Assembly (NCBI GenBank): GCA_964540005.1
Contig: CAZILN010000054.1
Span: 1 to 21,681 of the forward strand
Source: CAZILN01 sp964540005
GTDB lineage: Bacteria > Bacteroidota > Bacteroidia > Bacteroidales > SM23-62
Direction of reading: 5' to 3'
DNA: 21,681 bases
Every line of letters starts with the position of its first letter. The stretch's first letter is position 1. Under the pieces are notes generated by a model. The model made no database searches. It saw only the letters and a program-made list of their open reading frames with translations, and was not told the origin of the DNA. Shown in pieces: positions 5,678 to 14,978 of this stretch. A program made the position numbers and the translations under genes.

Positions 5678-8600
5678 TGGCCTTCCTCTCCCTGAGCATC
5701 CTCTTCAGCCGCCTGCCTGACACTGCGTAAAAACAAATCCTTTTTCTGGGCCGTGGTAACAATAAAAATATACGGGATCTCATTCTTGGCTGTCTTGAGC
5801 TTGCGTTGGTTGGTCTTTAAATTATTGATGGTCATATTGAAATCCCTGTTACTCGATAAAACGTGCAATACACCACGGGTATACCCGAAATAGTACCATG
5901 TCCGGCTATCCAGCTCGAGATAGACATCAAACAGATCCCCGCTTCTCCTTTTGGCTAAAGCCATATGCCCGTTAACCTGTTTATGTATCTGGTTCCCGTT
6001 AATACTGCCTATTCCTATTTTACCCTCGGATAGATAGGAACGTGTGGTCTGATCCCAGTTGAGTTTCAGCCGGGAAAAGAACAGGGAAAAAAGCAGTTCG
6101 GAAGGCAGCGCCTGGTATTCACCGTACAACCCGAGTTCAGCCTGCAACTGATTGGCCTTTTCTGTTCCAAGGATCTGAGCCATGCCCTTATTATAGAACT
6201 CATCCGAAAGGTCAACCGCTTCAAGTTCCTGGAGGCTGTCGAGATCAGAGGCCATGATTGCCAGCGCTTCTTCTGACATGAAAAAGTTCATGCCGTACAT
6301 CAGGTTGAGTACGGTTTCATCTGTGGCCATATTATGTGTGACATCACCAATGGTTGATGTCCTGATCTGGCCGAGGCTTATCCCCAGTCTCATCCTTCCT
6401 TCCCCGTATTCTTCACAAGCGGTCCGCGGCAAACTCAGGTAATTTCCCGGCTGGCTGAAGTCAGCAAGTTTGTCCATACTCCCTACCCTGTACTGGTCAC
6501 TTTGTCTGTCGAAGTACAGGTATCCGTCCGCAGTAACAATATAAGTATCGCTGGCAAGTTTTCTGCGGCTGAAGAATGAGGGGTAGATATGAGAAGAGTC
6601 ATGGGTAACAAAGAGTCCCTGATACAGAGGATTCATCTCATAATTAAATGACTGTGCTGCTATGGGAATATATATATTCTCAGGATCTATCTCGGCTTCG
6701 AATTTCACATATTCCATATCAATTTCTTCACAATCATGAACCAGCATGGCTCCCCCGTTAAAGGTCAGGAATTTCTTATCAGCAACCAGGTATACTTCCC
6801 CGGTATACCCGTAATAAGGGCTCAGCGTGAATTCATCCTCCACAGGTATTTTCCCTGATGCAATGGTCCGGATGCTGTCATCAACCGAGATCAGGTCAAA
6901 ATCTATTACCTGTATTTGCCCCGTTTCATCAATGTAATCATATTTTCCACCGCCATGATATTTGTATCTGCCTTCTATCCGGACAGTGGCATTATAAATT
7001 GAATGAAGCTTAGAGTATTGATTTGCCAATATCCTGGCCGAATCCATTTCTCCCATTGTACCGTCAGGTTCTATGAATATCTCACCGCCTGCAGGAAAGA
7101 TATAGGCATCAGCCGATTTTATGTATTTCACGTTTGAAGCCCTGATAATATTCCTCCTGTAATCATATACGGCTTTAGTCGAAACGAAATCCAGGGAATC
7201 CTGGTATGGATCCGTTGAGATGTATCGCGGACCGACCAGTCCGGCTTCCAGCTCTGCTGCAGCAACTTCCCTGTAACCCTCATCTGCCGTTGAGGCTGAG
7301 CCCATTACCAGTTCGTTATCATCCATGTTCCACTGGAAGAGATCAAGCTGGCTCACGTATTGGTTTTCAGGAAATTCCACCAGTGAATAATCCTGGTTTG
7401 TTTTAAAAAGACCTGATCTGTCATCAAAATCCACCTTTGCATTTACATTATCTGTTATCAGGGTGTACCCGCGTGTGTTTACAGATTTAAGCCTGAGATC
7501 GGCCGTATCGGCAGCGAATGCATTGGCCGTGTAAGTGAAATGATCGGAAAGCAGAACAGAATTGGCGAGGTCCATTTTACCGGAACCCGTCAAACCGCCC
7601 GGTCCCAGAGCAAGGGTCCCTTCCAGAACAGTACTGTCGTTAAGTATCCCGAAAGGTTCAGGACCCTGGGCAATATCCATCTGGTCCTGGTAAGGATACC
7701 ATATAAAATCATTTCCGGTGGAACTGACTGCCGGGTATTCTACAGCGGCCAGCTGTTGTCCTATCTCGAACCGCTGGGCTGTCCCGAACATTGAATCCGG
7801 ATGAAAGAAAATATCCTCTGATACTCCCTCTGAACACAGGTATTCAAAGCTGCCATTTCCCCTGAGGCCTTCATGGCTCATTTGTAAAAAATCATAGTAT
7901 TGTCCTTTCCCACCATACAGGGGCAGACCGGAAGCATCAGTTGTCAGGTCGAATCCCAGTGAATTATCTTCCTGGATGATCAGCAGGGTCTGTTCCATTT
8001 CCGGAAAAATTCCGGCAGATACGAATTTACCGTCAAGCTGAAGGCCCACGGGATTAAAATTATCCAGGCTGTCAAAAGTAAAAGGGTATATCTCGAAAAA
8101 GAACTTATCCCTTGTGTACACCCCGTTCTGAATACCCGGGTCATCATAGTAAACAAAAGAATTCTCACCACTGGTAAACACAGGGTATTGGGGAAAATTC
8201 ATCCTGCCGGATTTGTTTTCAATATCATCTATCAGCAACTCCCCGGTGACATCCTGTATCATGCTCTGAATATTTTGTAATCTGGCCCTCCCGGATGCAT
8301 CCAACTGGTTTGTCCTTATCCGTAGCCCTACTGAATCGATATCCTGCAGATCCAGCTTAAACTCATCATAGTCGAAGAAGAAATTATTCCCGAAGAAGGT
8401 AAATAATCCGGCGACAATTACCCCGTTGAACTGGAAGCTCCTGTTCTGTTTCAGTATAATGGTGGCATTCTCCGGAAAGATCATTACATTCTGAGCAGTA
8501 CTAAGCCTGATATTCCTTATCCCTTTAATGGTGAGATCATAGGTGGACAGGTCCAGGCTGGCATTTTCCTGAGGTGCTTCGGTCTCACTGATCAGGTTTA

Positions 8601-10176
8601 TGACGTCATAATCAATGGCATCAACACTGGCATACACCCAGTCAAACAATTTTTGACGTAATGTAATCTGATCATCCTCAATGTCATATATAAGAAAACC
8701 TTCAACAGCAAGCCTTTTCAGCATTTGCTGTAGCTGGTTATGCTGAATACGGTTGTCTGCTGCATAGTCTTTCCCCAGGAAAGTAATTCCCATAACCCTT
8801 TCGGCATATCTCCTCAAAGCAACCATGGGATTTTCCCTGTCAATCCCCTGTAACCTCTGGTAAAGCTGCCGTTCATAAAGGTTTTCCGATTGAAAATTAG
8901 CCAGGCCGGTGGCTGAGGCTTCTCTCATTTTAAACAATATCCTGTTTTCATCAAGGTTCCACTGTAATTGCTCGAAGGTCATTTCAACCTTATGGTAATT
9001 GTTGTAGTAAGGTGCCTCGGACTGAAACCTCTGGTTCCTGTTGAGTGACAGCTGGTTTTTTTCAACAAAGTAGGTCATCCCAATATTGGGATGTACAATT
9101 GAATCAAAGCCAATCGGAATGGATACCTCTACATCCGAACTTGTGATCTTTCCGGGCTCCATAGCAAAATATGCTGATCTGGCGATAAGTTTCAGGCTGT
9201 CGTTCCTGAAGAAGGTAAGCCTTGCTTTATTGAATTTTGTACCGGATCCAACCAGGGTTGAACCATACATGGATAAACCCCCGTTAAAATTAATATTAGT
9301 GTAGAGATCGTCTATCCTGTAGTTTGACAGATAAGACTCAAAACGGGGATAATTCATCCGGTCGGCCGAGCTCACCTGTTCCCCCCTGTCCTCAAGGGTA
9401 CCGTACAATCTGTAATCCAGATAATTGAGGTTGGAGAAGGAAACAGAATCCGCTCTGTAGTTGGACAGTGTCATATCAATAGTGTAGGATGACAATTCTG
9501 CATTGACAACATCGGCTTCATATTCCGAACGCTCCCATGTCACCACTCCCCCTGTACCCTTCCATATCTTTGTCTCCGGGTTATAAATCCCGCTGGTATG
9601 ATAAATATTGAAACTGTCCCTTACCACCATACAGGTCAGGGTAACATCCTCATACAGTAATTCAAGTGAATCGGCATACAGGATCCGGTAGGCAGGCTCC
9701 TGGGTTTTCCAGGTTGCGGCAGTTGTTTTATTAATGATATTATCATTGATCAGAAGGTTCGAAAACTGTATGAAATTTTGTATCTGGCTGAGCCTTGTGT
9801 TCTGATAGCTGACCAGGTCATACAGTGCCTTTTTCCAGTTATCAAGGCTTTCCTGTCCGGTTAATTCTGTTTCAAAACTCCTGAAGGTCTGCAAAAAAAG
9901 CATGTAATGAGGTTTCGGCCTGGCCTGCTTACTCAGCATGAAATTCGAAACTGCAATAATATAGGATTTGTTCGTGTCAGTAATTTCCCCCCCTGTCCAT
10001 TGCAGGATGAATTCCTGTAAGGACAGGATCTCCTGTTCATTAAGGCTGGTGCCCATATACAGGTCCAGTTCCTCAGGGTATTTATCCAAGTCAGCAGAAA
10101 ATCGTCTAAAAACCTGACTGTCAAGGTCTGCAGAGAATAATACCAGGACGAGGTAAAGAATGATACGGGTATACAT
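5674..10176 (-). CDS. Very large exported protein of unknown function (1500 aa)
   Basis: The ATG at 10176 starts MYTRIILYLVLVLFSADLDSQ, a short signal-peptide-like segment, so export to the periplasm or outer membrane is likely. No catalytic motif or named domain was recognised. The N-terminal 200 residues are mostly helical. Most of the rest alternates short beta-strands rich in Y, F, N and D, with runs such as NRSFQFNGVIVAGLFTFFGN (about 578-597), suggestive of a beta-helix or beta-jellyroll architecture. Two related stretches recur, QWNLDEN near 405 and QWNMDDN near 948, each followed later by an IFP motif (near 566 and 1026). A helical, winged-helix-like insert lies at about 450-515. The C-terminus ends in a charged tail. 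The gene lies 42 bases after prmA and overlaps rsmE by 4 bases. I believe homologues occur across Bacteroidota, but from memory only. Confidence 0.85.
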   Translation of the reverse strand: MYTRIILYLVLVLFSADLDSQVFRRFSADLDKYPEELDLYMGTSLNEQEILSLQEFILQWTGGEITDTNKSYIIAVSNFMLSKQARPKPHYMLFLQTFRSFETELTGQESLDNWKKALYDLVSYQNTRLSQIQNFIQFSNLLINDNIINKTTAATWKTQEPAYRILYADSLELLYEDVTLTCMVVRDSFNIYHTSGIYNPETKIWKGTGGVVTWERSEYEADVVNAELSSYTIDMTLSNYRADSVSFSNLNYLDYRLYGTLEDRGEQVSSADRMNYPRFESYLSNYRIDDLYTNINFNGGLSMYGSTLVGSGTKFNKARLTFFRNDSLKLIARSAYFAMEPGKITSSDVEVSIPIGFDSIVHPNIGMTYFVEKNQLSLNRNQRFQSEAPYYNNYHKVEMTFEQLQWNLDENRILFKMREASATGLANFQSENLYERQLYQRLQGIDRENPMVALRRYAERVMGITFLGKDYAADNRIQHNQLQQMLKRLAVEGFLIYDIEDDQITLRQKLFDWVYASVDAIDYDVINLISETEAPQENASLDLSTYDLTIKGIRNIRLSTAQNVMIFPENATIILKQNRSFQFNGVIVAGLFTFFGNNFFFDYDEFKLDLQDIDSVGLRIRTNQLDASGRARLQNIQSMIQDVTGELLIDDIENKSGRMNFPQYPVFTSGENSFVYYDDPGIQNGVYTRDKFFFEIYPFTFDSLDNFNPVGLQLDGKFVSAGIFPEMEQTLLIIQEDNSLGFDLTTDASGLPLYGGKGQYYDFLQMSHEGLRGNGSFEYLCSEGVSEDIFFHPDSMFGTAQRFEIGQQLAAVEYPAVSSTGNDFIWYPYQDQMDIAQGPEPFGILNDSTVLEGTLALGPGGLTGSGKMDLANSVLLSDHFTYTANAFAADTADLRLKSVNTRGYTLITDNVNAKVDFDDRSGLFKTNQDYSLVEFPENQYVSQLDLFQWNMDDNELVMGSASTADEGYREVAAAELEAGLVGPRYISTDPYQDSLDFVSTKAVYDYRRNIIRASNVKYIKSADAYIFPAGGEIFIEPDGTMGEMDSARILANQYSKLHSIYNATVRIEGRYKYHGGGKYDYIDETGQIQVIDFDLISVDDSIRTIASGKIPVEDEFTLSPYYGYTGEVYLVADKKFLTFNGGAMLVHDCEEIDMEYVKFEAEIDPENIYIPIAAQSFNYEMNPLYQGLFVTHDSSHIYPSFFSRRKLASDTYIVTADGYLYFDRQSDQYRVGSMDKLADFSQPGNYLSLPRTACEEYGEGRMRLGISLGQIRTSTIGDVTHNMATDETVLNLMYGMNFFMSEEALAIMASDLDSLQELEAVDLSDEFYNKGMAQILGTEKANQLQAELGLYGEYQALPSELLFSLFFSRLKLNWDQTTRSYLSEGKIGIGSINGNQIHKQVNGHMALAKRRSGDLFDVYLELDSRTWYYFGYTRGVLHVLSSNRDFNMTINNLKTNQRKLKTAKNEIPYIFIVTTAQKKDLFLRSVRQAAEEDAQGEEGQ

Positions 10177-10218
10177 AATTGAACAAGCTTTATAAATGAT
10201 GGCAAAATTTCAATTCAT

Positions 10219-11058
10219 TCATGTCATTCGCAACCGGATCAGGGCCCAGTTATTCAAAATGCCAATCTTCTCCTGTTCCCAGCCAAATGACCCTGCCCTT
10301 TCAGTAATGCTGCGGGTATCCGCTTCATAAACACCGCTCAATAAAAGTAATGCATTTTTTCCGGCAATTCCAGCTATTTTATCCATATGCTCATACAATA
10401 CATTCCGGTTAATGTTTGCCATGATCATATCATACCCTGTTTCATCCAGCTGATCGAGGCCCTTGCAAACAGCCCTTATATTATCCAGAGAGTTCAGACG
10501 GAAATTTTCAAGGGCATTCTGCACAGCATTTTCATCAAGATCGATGGCTGTTACCGGGTTTGCCCCCTTCATGGCTGAAAGTATGGCGAGTATCCCGGTT
10601 CCGCAACCCAGATCAATTACCTTCTTGCCGGAAAGGTCCATTCCCAGCAATTCTCCTGCAATAAGCCTGGTGGTTTCATGATGGCCTGTCCCAAAAGACA
10701 TGCGCGGTGATATGATTACTTCATATAAATATCCATCCTGCGGATCATGGAAGGGAGCCCTTACCATGCATGTTTCTGAGATTATTATCGGCTCATATGC
10801 CCTCTCCCATTCCGCGTTCCAGTTCTTATCCGCAATATGTTCATAAGAAATGACAGGCTGACCCGTCCCGGGACTATAATCAAGTATGTTATTCTCAAAG
10901 CGGGTCCGGTCGAAAAGATCAGAACGGATATATGCCAGCAATCTGCCCTCCTCTTCCACCAGTCCCTCACAACCACAATCAAAAAGGAAGGGAATATAAA
11001 GATCCAGTGGGGGTGTATCAGTACCTGTTGATCTTAGCTTGATTTCAATATATGGCAC
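10219..11058 (-). CDS. prmA: Ribosomal protein L11 methyltransferase
   Basis: PrmA trimethylates lysines and the N-terminus of ribosomal protein L11 with S-adenosylmethionine. The frame is open back to 11100, but that start would overlap tpiA by 26 bases and add 14 residues unlike the family. The GTG at 11058 (giving PYIEIKL next) fits the usual N-terminus and has AGGA upstream, so a 279-residue protein is preferred. Seen: the PrmA segment NWNAEWERAYEPI, then SFGTGHHETTRL, the SAM motif VIDLGCGTGILAI at about 147-159, the acidic IDLDENAV (motif II) and MANINRNVL in place of the NPPY-type motif, as is normal for PrmA. It lies 16 bases after tpiA in the same operon. Confidence 0.94.
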   Translation of the reverse strand: MPYIEIKLRSTGTDTPPLDLYIPFLFDCGCEGLVEEEGRLLAYIRSDLFDRTRFENNILDYSPGTGQPVISYEHIADKNWNAEWERAYEPIIISETCMVRAPFHDPQDGYLYEVIISPRMSFGTGHHETTRLIAGELLGMDLSGKKVIDLGCGTGILAILSAMKGANPVTAIDLDENAVQNALENFRLNSLDNIRAVCKGLDQLDETGYDMIMANINRNVLYEHMDKIAGIAGKNALLLLSGVYEADTRSITERAGSFGWEQEKIGILNNWALIRLRMT

Positions 11059-11074
11059 AGACCTGCTCTTATCC

Positions 11075-11824
11075 TTATAAGGCTTCCACGATAGCAACAA
11101 AATCTTCAGCTTTCAGCGAGGCTCCTCCTATCAGTCCCCCGTCAACATCCGGATTACTGAATAGTTCAGCTGCATTGGAAGGCTTACAGCTGCCACCGTA
11201 CAGTATGCTTGTATTGTTTGCGACTTCAGTTGCATACTTCCCTGCAACCTCCCTTCTGATAAATGCATGCATCTCCTGTGCCTGCTGCGGTGTGGCCGTT
11301 ACTCCTGTCCCGATAGCCCAGACCGGCTCGTATGCCAGAATAATTTTACTGAAATTCTCAGGACTCAAGGTAAAAACTCCTTTTTGCAGCTGGCTTGAGA
11401 CTACAGTCATATGATTTCCGGTTTCTCGTTGGCTCAGCTGCTCTCCAAAGCAGAAAATGGGGATCAGCCCGTTATCAAGGACCGCATTAACCTTTCTGTT
11501 CAACAGTTCATCATCCTCCATATAATAGCTTCTTCGTTCCGAATGGCCGATAATTACATATGCTGCACCGGCAGACCTGATCATCCCTGCAGATACCTCA
11601 CCTGTAAATGCACCATGGGGTTCGTGGGAGCAATTCTGTGCAGCCAGCTTTACATGGCTAAGCACCTTGCTGACCTCTGCCAGGTGGATAAAGGGAGGTG
11701 CCACAATGACAAGCGCTTCATTTTCAATTTCTCCTGCCAGGCGATTTACTTCTGTTGCCAGCTCAATACCCTCCTGAAGGTTTTTGTTCATTTTCCAGTT
11801 ACCGGCTACAATTTGTCTTCTCAT
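11075..11824 (-). CDS. tpiA: Triosephosphate isomerase
   Basis: TpiA interconverts dihydroxyacetone phosphate and glyceraldehyde 3-phosphate in glycolysis and gluconeogenesis. The 249-residue length is standard for the TIM barrel. Catalytic residues are visible: N9 and K11 in GNWKMN, H94 in GHSERR and E166 in AYEPVWAIGTG (the hinge of loop 6 follows). The phosphate-binding YGGSCKP and GLIGGASL are near the C-terminus. All catalytic residues are intact. A TAnnTTTG box 36 bases upstream suggests that it starts its own transcript, reading on into prmA, the 1500-residue gene and rsmE. Confidence 0.98.
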   Translation of the reverse strand: MRRQIVAGNWKMNKNLQEGIELATEVNRLAGEIENEALVIVAPPFIHLAEVSKVLSHVKLAAQNCSHEPHGAFTGEVSAGMIRSAGAAYVIIGHSERRSYYMEDDELLNRKVNAVLDNGLIPIFCFGEQLSQRETGNHMTVVSSQLQKGVFTLSPENFSKIILAYEPVWAIGTGVTATPQQAQEMHAFIRREVAGKYATEVANNTSILYGGSCKPSNAAELFSNPDVDGGLIGGASLKAEDFVAIVEAL

Positions 11825-11859
11825 AATAATTAAAAATTTTGTTTGGTTCAGAATACATC

Positions 11860-11867
11860 CAAAAATA
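11860..11867 (-). promoter_or_regulatory. Bacteroidota-type -7 box for tpiA
   Basis: On the minus strand TATTTTTG fits the TAnnTTTG consensus of the primary sigma factor in this phylum exactly. It is 36 bases before the tpiA ATG, in the 76-base gap after the permease gene. No good -33 TTTG was found at the usual distance, so this is moderate evidence. Confidence 0.45.
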
Positions 11868-11900
11868 CTAAAAACATACGGATTGTGAGACTCTCAGTAT

Positions 11901-12980
11901 TCAGATTCCCACCCTTGGGTCTATAATCCGGTAACTGATATCAACCAGAATATTTATCAGTACAAAAATCCCTGAAATGAAAATAACGGCGCCCAGGACC
12001 ACAGGATAATCATAGTTGTTCAGGGCATTGACAATGATGTATCCCAGGCCCTTCCATCCGAAGATGTATTCTACAAAGATCACACCGGCCATTAAGGAGG
12101 CGAACCAGCCGCTTACAGCTGTCACAAGCGGATTCAATGAATTTCTCAGGCCATGCCTTATAAGTATCCTGGTAGAGGAAAGCCCCTTGGCCCGTGCAGT
12201 ACGTATATAGTCCTTTGACAACTCATCAAGCAGGGAATTCCTGGTTAACTGCAATACGATAGAGAGGGGCCTGATCCCAAGTGTAAGGGCCGGAAGGATC
12301 AGGTTTTTAATCTGAAGATGGATACCGCGCCCCATATCATCAACCTCATACAGGTTACCTGTCAGATTCAGGCCGGTATAATCTGCCAGGACGAAGGCAA
12401 ACAACCAGGCTATAAAAATAGCTGCAAAAAAGGAAGGCACAGACATACCCAGTGCTGAAAAGAGCAGTAAGCCCCTGTCGGTAATACTGTCTTTAAAAAC
12501 AGCAGCGAACACACCTGCAATAATTCCAAGGAAGGTTCCAAGAATGATAGAACTGAGTGCGAGTATGAAAGTATTGGGAAATGCCTCGAGCAGGATTGCT
12601 GCCACCTGCTTGCGGCTGATAAAGGAACGCCCCAGATACGGATATTTCAGAACAAGGCATGTATTAGCGGATTTCCCGGTAAGTTTCAGGAAGGGACGGT
12701 ATTTCTCCTCATCCAGGTAAAAGAAGCCCTCCTTATCATCACTTTTATAAAGTGAAACAGGAGAAAGATCATCAAGGTATTTAAGGTACTGCACATGCAG
12801 GGGCTGGTTCAATCCCAGGTCCTTGCGGATAATCTCCATGGTCAGGCTGTCTGCCCGCTGTCCGGTTACCATCCTTGCAGGATCCCCCGGCAAGACCTTA
12901 AACAGGAAAAATACTACGGAAACTACTCCCCAGATGACTAAAACTGCATATACGAATTTTCGAATAAAATAAGCACCCAA
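11901..12980 (-). CDS. ABC transporter permease, DppB/OppB family
   Basis: This is an inner-membrane permease subunit of a peptide/nickel-type importer. It is 359 residues long and starts at a TTG (12980), five bases after the upstream stop; the following residues GAYFIRKFVYAVLVIWGVV match the usual N-terminal helix. PGDPARM (31-37) and the DLGLNQPLHVQYLKYL segment are family hallmarks. The EAA loop, which contacts the ATPase, is at about 258-285 (DYIRTARAKGLSSTRILIRH). The C-terminus ends in the typical RIIDPRVG. It carries about 50 extra residues at 72-120 between helix 1 and the permease core, longer than in typical family members. No partner permease, ATPase or binding protein is adjacent, so the substrate is unknown. 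Confidence 0.93.
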   Translation of the reverse strand: MGAYFIRKFVYAVLVIWGVVSVVFFLFKVLPGDPARMVTGQRADSLTMEIIRKDLGLNQPLHVQYLKYLDDLSPVSLYKSDDKEGFFYLDEEKYRPFLKLTGKSANTCLVLKYPYLGRSFISRKQVAAILLEAFPNTFILALSSIILGTFLGIIAGVFAAVFKDSITDRGLLLFSALGMSVPSFFAAIFIAWLFAFVLADYTGLNLTGNLYEVDDMGRGIHLQIKNLILPALTLGIRPLSIVLQLTRNSLLDELSKDYIRTARAKGLSSTRILIRHGLRNSLNPLVTAVSGWFASLMAGVIFVEYIFGWKGLGYIIVNALNNYDYPVVLGAVIFISGIFVLINILVDISYRIIDPRVGI

Positions 12981-12985
12981 AATGA

Positions 12986-14224
12986 TCAGGTTTTTTGTTC
13001 ATTGCCAGGCAGAATGTAATATACCAGGATGATCAGTCCGATAAATAAAGTAACAAGAAAAAGTACAGTGATCCTGTCTGATCTGGATTTTTGACTTCTA
13101 ATGATCTCACCGAGCAGGGCCTGATCCGGTTCTCCCAGTTGGGGGAAATCATTCAGATGCCATTTTTCAAGAATGACTCCGCCTTTAATTAACAGCAATC
13201 CGGGATTCGACCTGATGATGGTCTTCAGTGTAATCTCATCAGTCAGGTAAAACTCAAATACAGGGTTTGTCTCAGAAATGACCCTGTCAATCTCATCCTG
13301 TGAAGACGAGGTCATGCAGTAAAAGGAACAGTTAGCTGACAAACAATTCAGTGCCAGTTCATTGGCCTGAAAAAGTGCATCCATATCAGCCTTTGCCAGG
13401 TCTTGGGAAATCAGGAGGAAGCTGTAGTTATCATCCTGCAGCACAATATCCGTGATATCATAACCCTCGGCATCCACTATGTTGAAATCATGAATCGGAG
13501 GTTCATAACCCTTGGAAACCAGCTCGTGTTTGCTGTTTACAAAGGTCCAGGCAGTATCCTCCCACGGAAAGTTCTCCTCGGTGAATTCTTCGGTCACCCC
13601 GTCTTTTTCATAGTACAGGAAAGTGCGGTATTCATCCTGCGGGGCACCCTCCGGTACTGTCATGCCGTCAGGTATATAGCTGCCTGTTTTATAGGGCCGG
13701 AAATCAAGGATGGGCAGATGCTGAAAACAGTATATTTCCAGCACCAGGAAGAGGATGGCAAAACCTGCCAGCAGGGACCATTCAGTAAAGCCGCCATAGC
13801 GGGGAGTGAATTTTTTACGGTAGAAGAAGATGTACAGGACCAGGGGCAGCAACAGGGTATTTTTAAAAAATGTCTGCCAGTTGGTCATGATTATGGCATC
13901 TCCAAAACACCCGCAGTCAGAAACCGGATTGGTCAGTGCCAGGTAGAAGGTCAGAAGGGTGAAAAACCCGGCAAATATAAGTGCTGTCCATGCCCCGGTT
14001 CTGTGCCTCCAGCCCATCAGTACTGATACTCCAATGAGAAACTCGGCCACAGACAGGATAAAGGCCATGGGGAGAGCCAGGAAATCAAAAAAATTCATTC
14101 CGAAAGCCGTAAAATAATCAAGAAACTTATAGGTTGAGCCGAAGGGATCTATACCCTTTACAAATCCTGAAAATATAAAAACAGTACCGATCAGCAGGCG
14201 GGCGATGATATACAGTATTCTCAT
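12986..14224 (-). CDS. DoxX-family membrane protein with thioredoxin-like domain (BT_3928 family)
   Basis: This 412-residue membrane protein has four hydrophobic helices in the first 135 residues (MRILYIIARLLIGTVFIFSG; ALPMAFILSVAEFLIGVSVL; ALIFAGFFTLLTFYLAL; LLLPLVLYIFFY). The DCGCFGD motif at 103-109 is typical of DoxX/MauE-like quinone-associated proteins. A further helix lies at 147-163. A periplasmic domain from about 180 to 380 is arranged like a thioredoxin fold (YSFLLISQDL, then LLLIKGGVILEKW) but has no CxxC; it contains three spaced cysteines, C294, C299 and C303. A final helix lies at 384-405. The family is widespread in Bacteroidota. Its biochemical role is not established; a link to periplasmic redox is inference. 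Confidence 0.85.
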   Translation of the reverse strand: MRILYIIARLLIGTVFIFSGFVKGIDPFGSTYKFLDYFTAFGMNFFDFLALPMAFILSVAEFLIGVSVLMGWRHRTGAWTALIFAGFFTLLTFYLALTNPVSDCGCFGDAIIMTNWQTFFKNTLLLPLVLYIFFYRKKFTPRYGGFTEWSLLAGFAILFLVLEIYCFQHLPILDFRPYKTGSYIPDGMTVPEGAPQDEYRTFLYYEKDGVTEEFTEENFPWEDTAWTFVNSKHELVSKGYEPPIHDFNIVDAEGYDITDIVLQDDNYSFLLISQDLAKADMDALFQANELALNCLSANCSFYCMTSSSQDEIDRVISETNPVFEFYLTDEITLKTIIRSNPGLLLIKGGVILEKWHLNDFPQLGEPDQALLGEIIRSQKSRSDRITVLFLVTLFIGLIILVYYILPGNEQKT

Positions 14225-14238
14225 TTTGTGATAAAGTT

Positions 14239-14925
14239 TTAACTCCTGATAATATTTTGAATTCGTCCTTTTAACTCATTAAAAATCACCTCAGGCGGGA
14301 GAACACCTCCCCCGGTGTCTGAACAATCAATCACCTGAAGCGGCTCATCTGATTCTGCAATTAAATGATAGACCTCACGTACCTTCTGCTGAAATTCCAG
14401 ATCTTCCTCGTGTATGTCCTGGTTACCCTCCAGGTATTTTCTGTCACTTCCTTCCCTCTGTGCAGTAAGATTATCCCGCGTGAAACCAAAAGGGACATCC
14501 AGGAAGATATTAAGGTCAGGCCGGGGTATCCTGTTGTACTCATATTCCAGCTTCATGATCCAGTCCCAGAGTATCTTCTTTTCTTTATCACCAGGGATCT
14601 TGGCACACTGAAAAGCAATATTTGAACAGACATAACGGTCTACAACCACCAGGAATCCTTCCTGTAACCATTCCCTGATCATGGGAGCGGCATCCATCCT
14701 GTCTCCTGCATAGATAAGTGCTACCAGGTAGGGATTAACCGAATCCAGTTCCCCCAGGTCGCCCCTCAGGAAAGAAGCGATCAACTCCCCGTAAACAGGA
14801 GAATCCGTCCTGGGAAAATGTATATATTTGAACCGCTGTTTTTCTTTTTCCAGGTAATCCAGCAGAATCTTCAATTGCGTGGATTTCCCTGAACCATCAA
14901 GTCCTTCAATTACAATAAATGACAT
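14239..14925 (-). CDS. tmk: Thymidylate kinase
   Basis: Tmk phosphorylates dTMP to dTDP with ATP, a step needed for DNA synthesis. Seen: the P-loop GLDGSGKST at 8-16, IHFPRT at 35-40, DRY at 96-98 (dTMP and catalytic arginine region), and the PDLNIFLDVPF strand followed by a lid with REGSDRKYLE. At 228 residues it is slightly longer than the usual 205-215, with a C-terminal extension. It is the first gene of the leftward block. Its stop is 14 bases from the DoxX start, so the two are probably co-transcribed. It shares a 53-base divergent promoter region with folP. Confidence 0.95.
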   Translation of the reverse strand: MSFIVIEGLDGSGKSTQLKILLDYLEKEKQRFKYIHFPRTDSPVYGELIASFLRGDLGELDSVNPYLVALIYAGDRMDAAPMIREWLQEGFLVVVDRYVCSNIAFQCAKIPGDKEKKILWDWIMKLEYEYNRIPRPDLNIFLDVPFGFTRDNLTAQREGSDRKYLEGNQDIHEEDLEFQQKVREVYHLIAESDEPLQVIDCSDTGGGVLPPEVIFNELKGRIQNIIRS

Positions 14926-14954
14926 CAGTGCACCCGGTTTTCCTCAGTAAAAGT

Positions 14955-14962
14955 TAAATTTG
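14955..14962 (+). promoter_or_regulatory. Bacteroidota-type -7 box for folP
   Basis: TAAATTTG is an exact match to TAnnTTTG and lies 16 bases before the folP ATG, implying a very short 5' leader. On the other strand of the same 53-base gap a near match (TAACTTTT) with an upstream TTTG could serve tmk. The -33 element for folP is not convincing. Confidence 0.5.
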
Positions 14963-14978
14963 TTACAAAGGCAAAAAA

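Noticed and set aside
11059..11100. Longer prmA start at 11100
   Set aside because: It would overlap tpiA by 26 bases and add residues unlike the family; the GTG at 11058 fits better.
13403..14026. 207-residue plus-strand ORF
   Set aside because: It lies antisense within the DoxX-family gene, whose membrane helices and CGCFG motif are clear.
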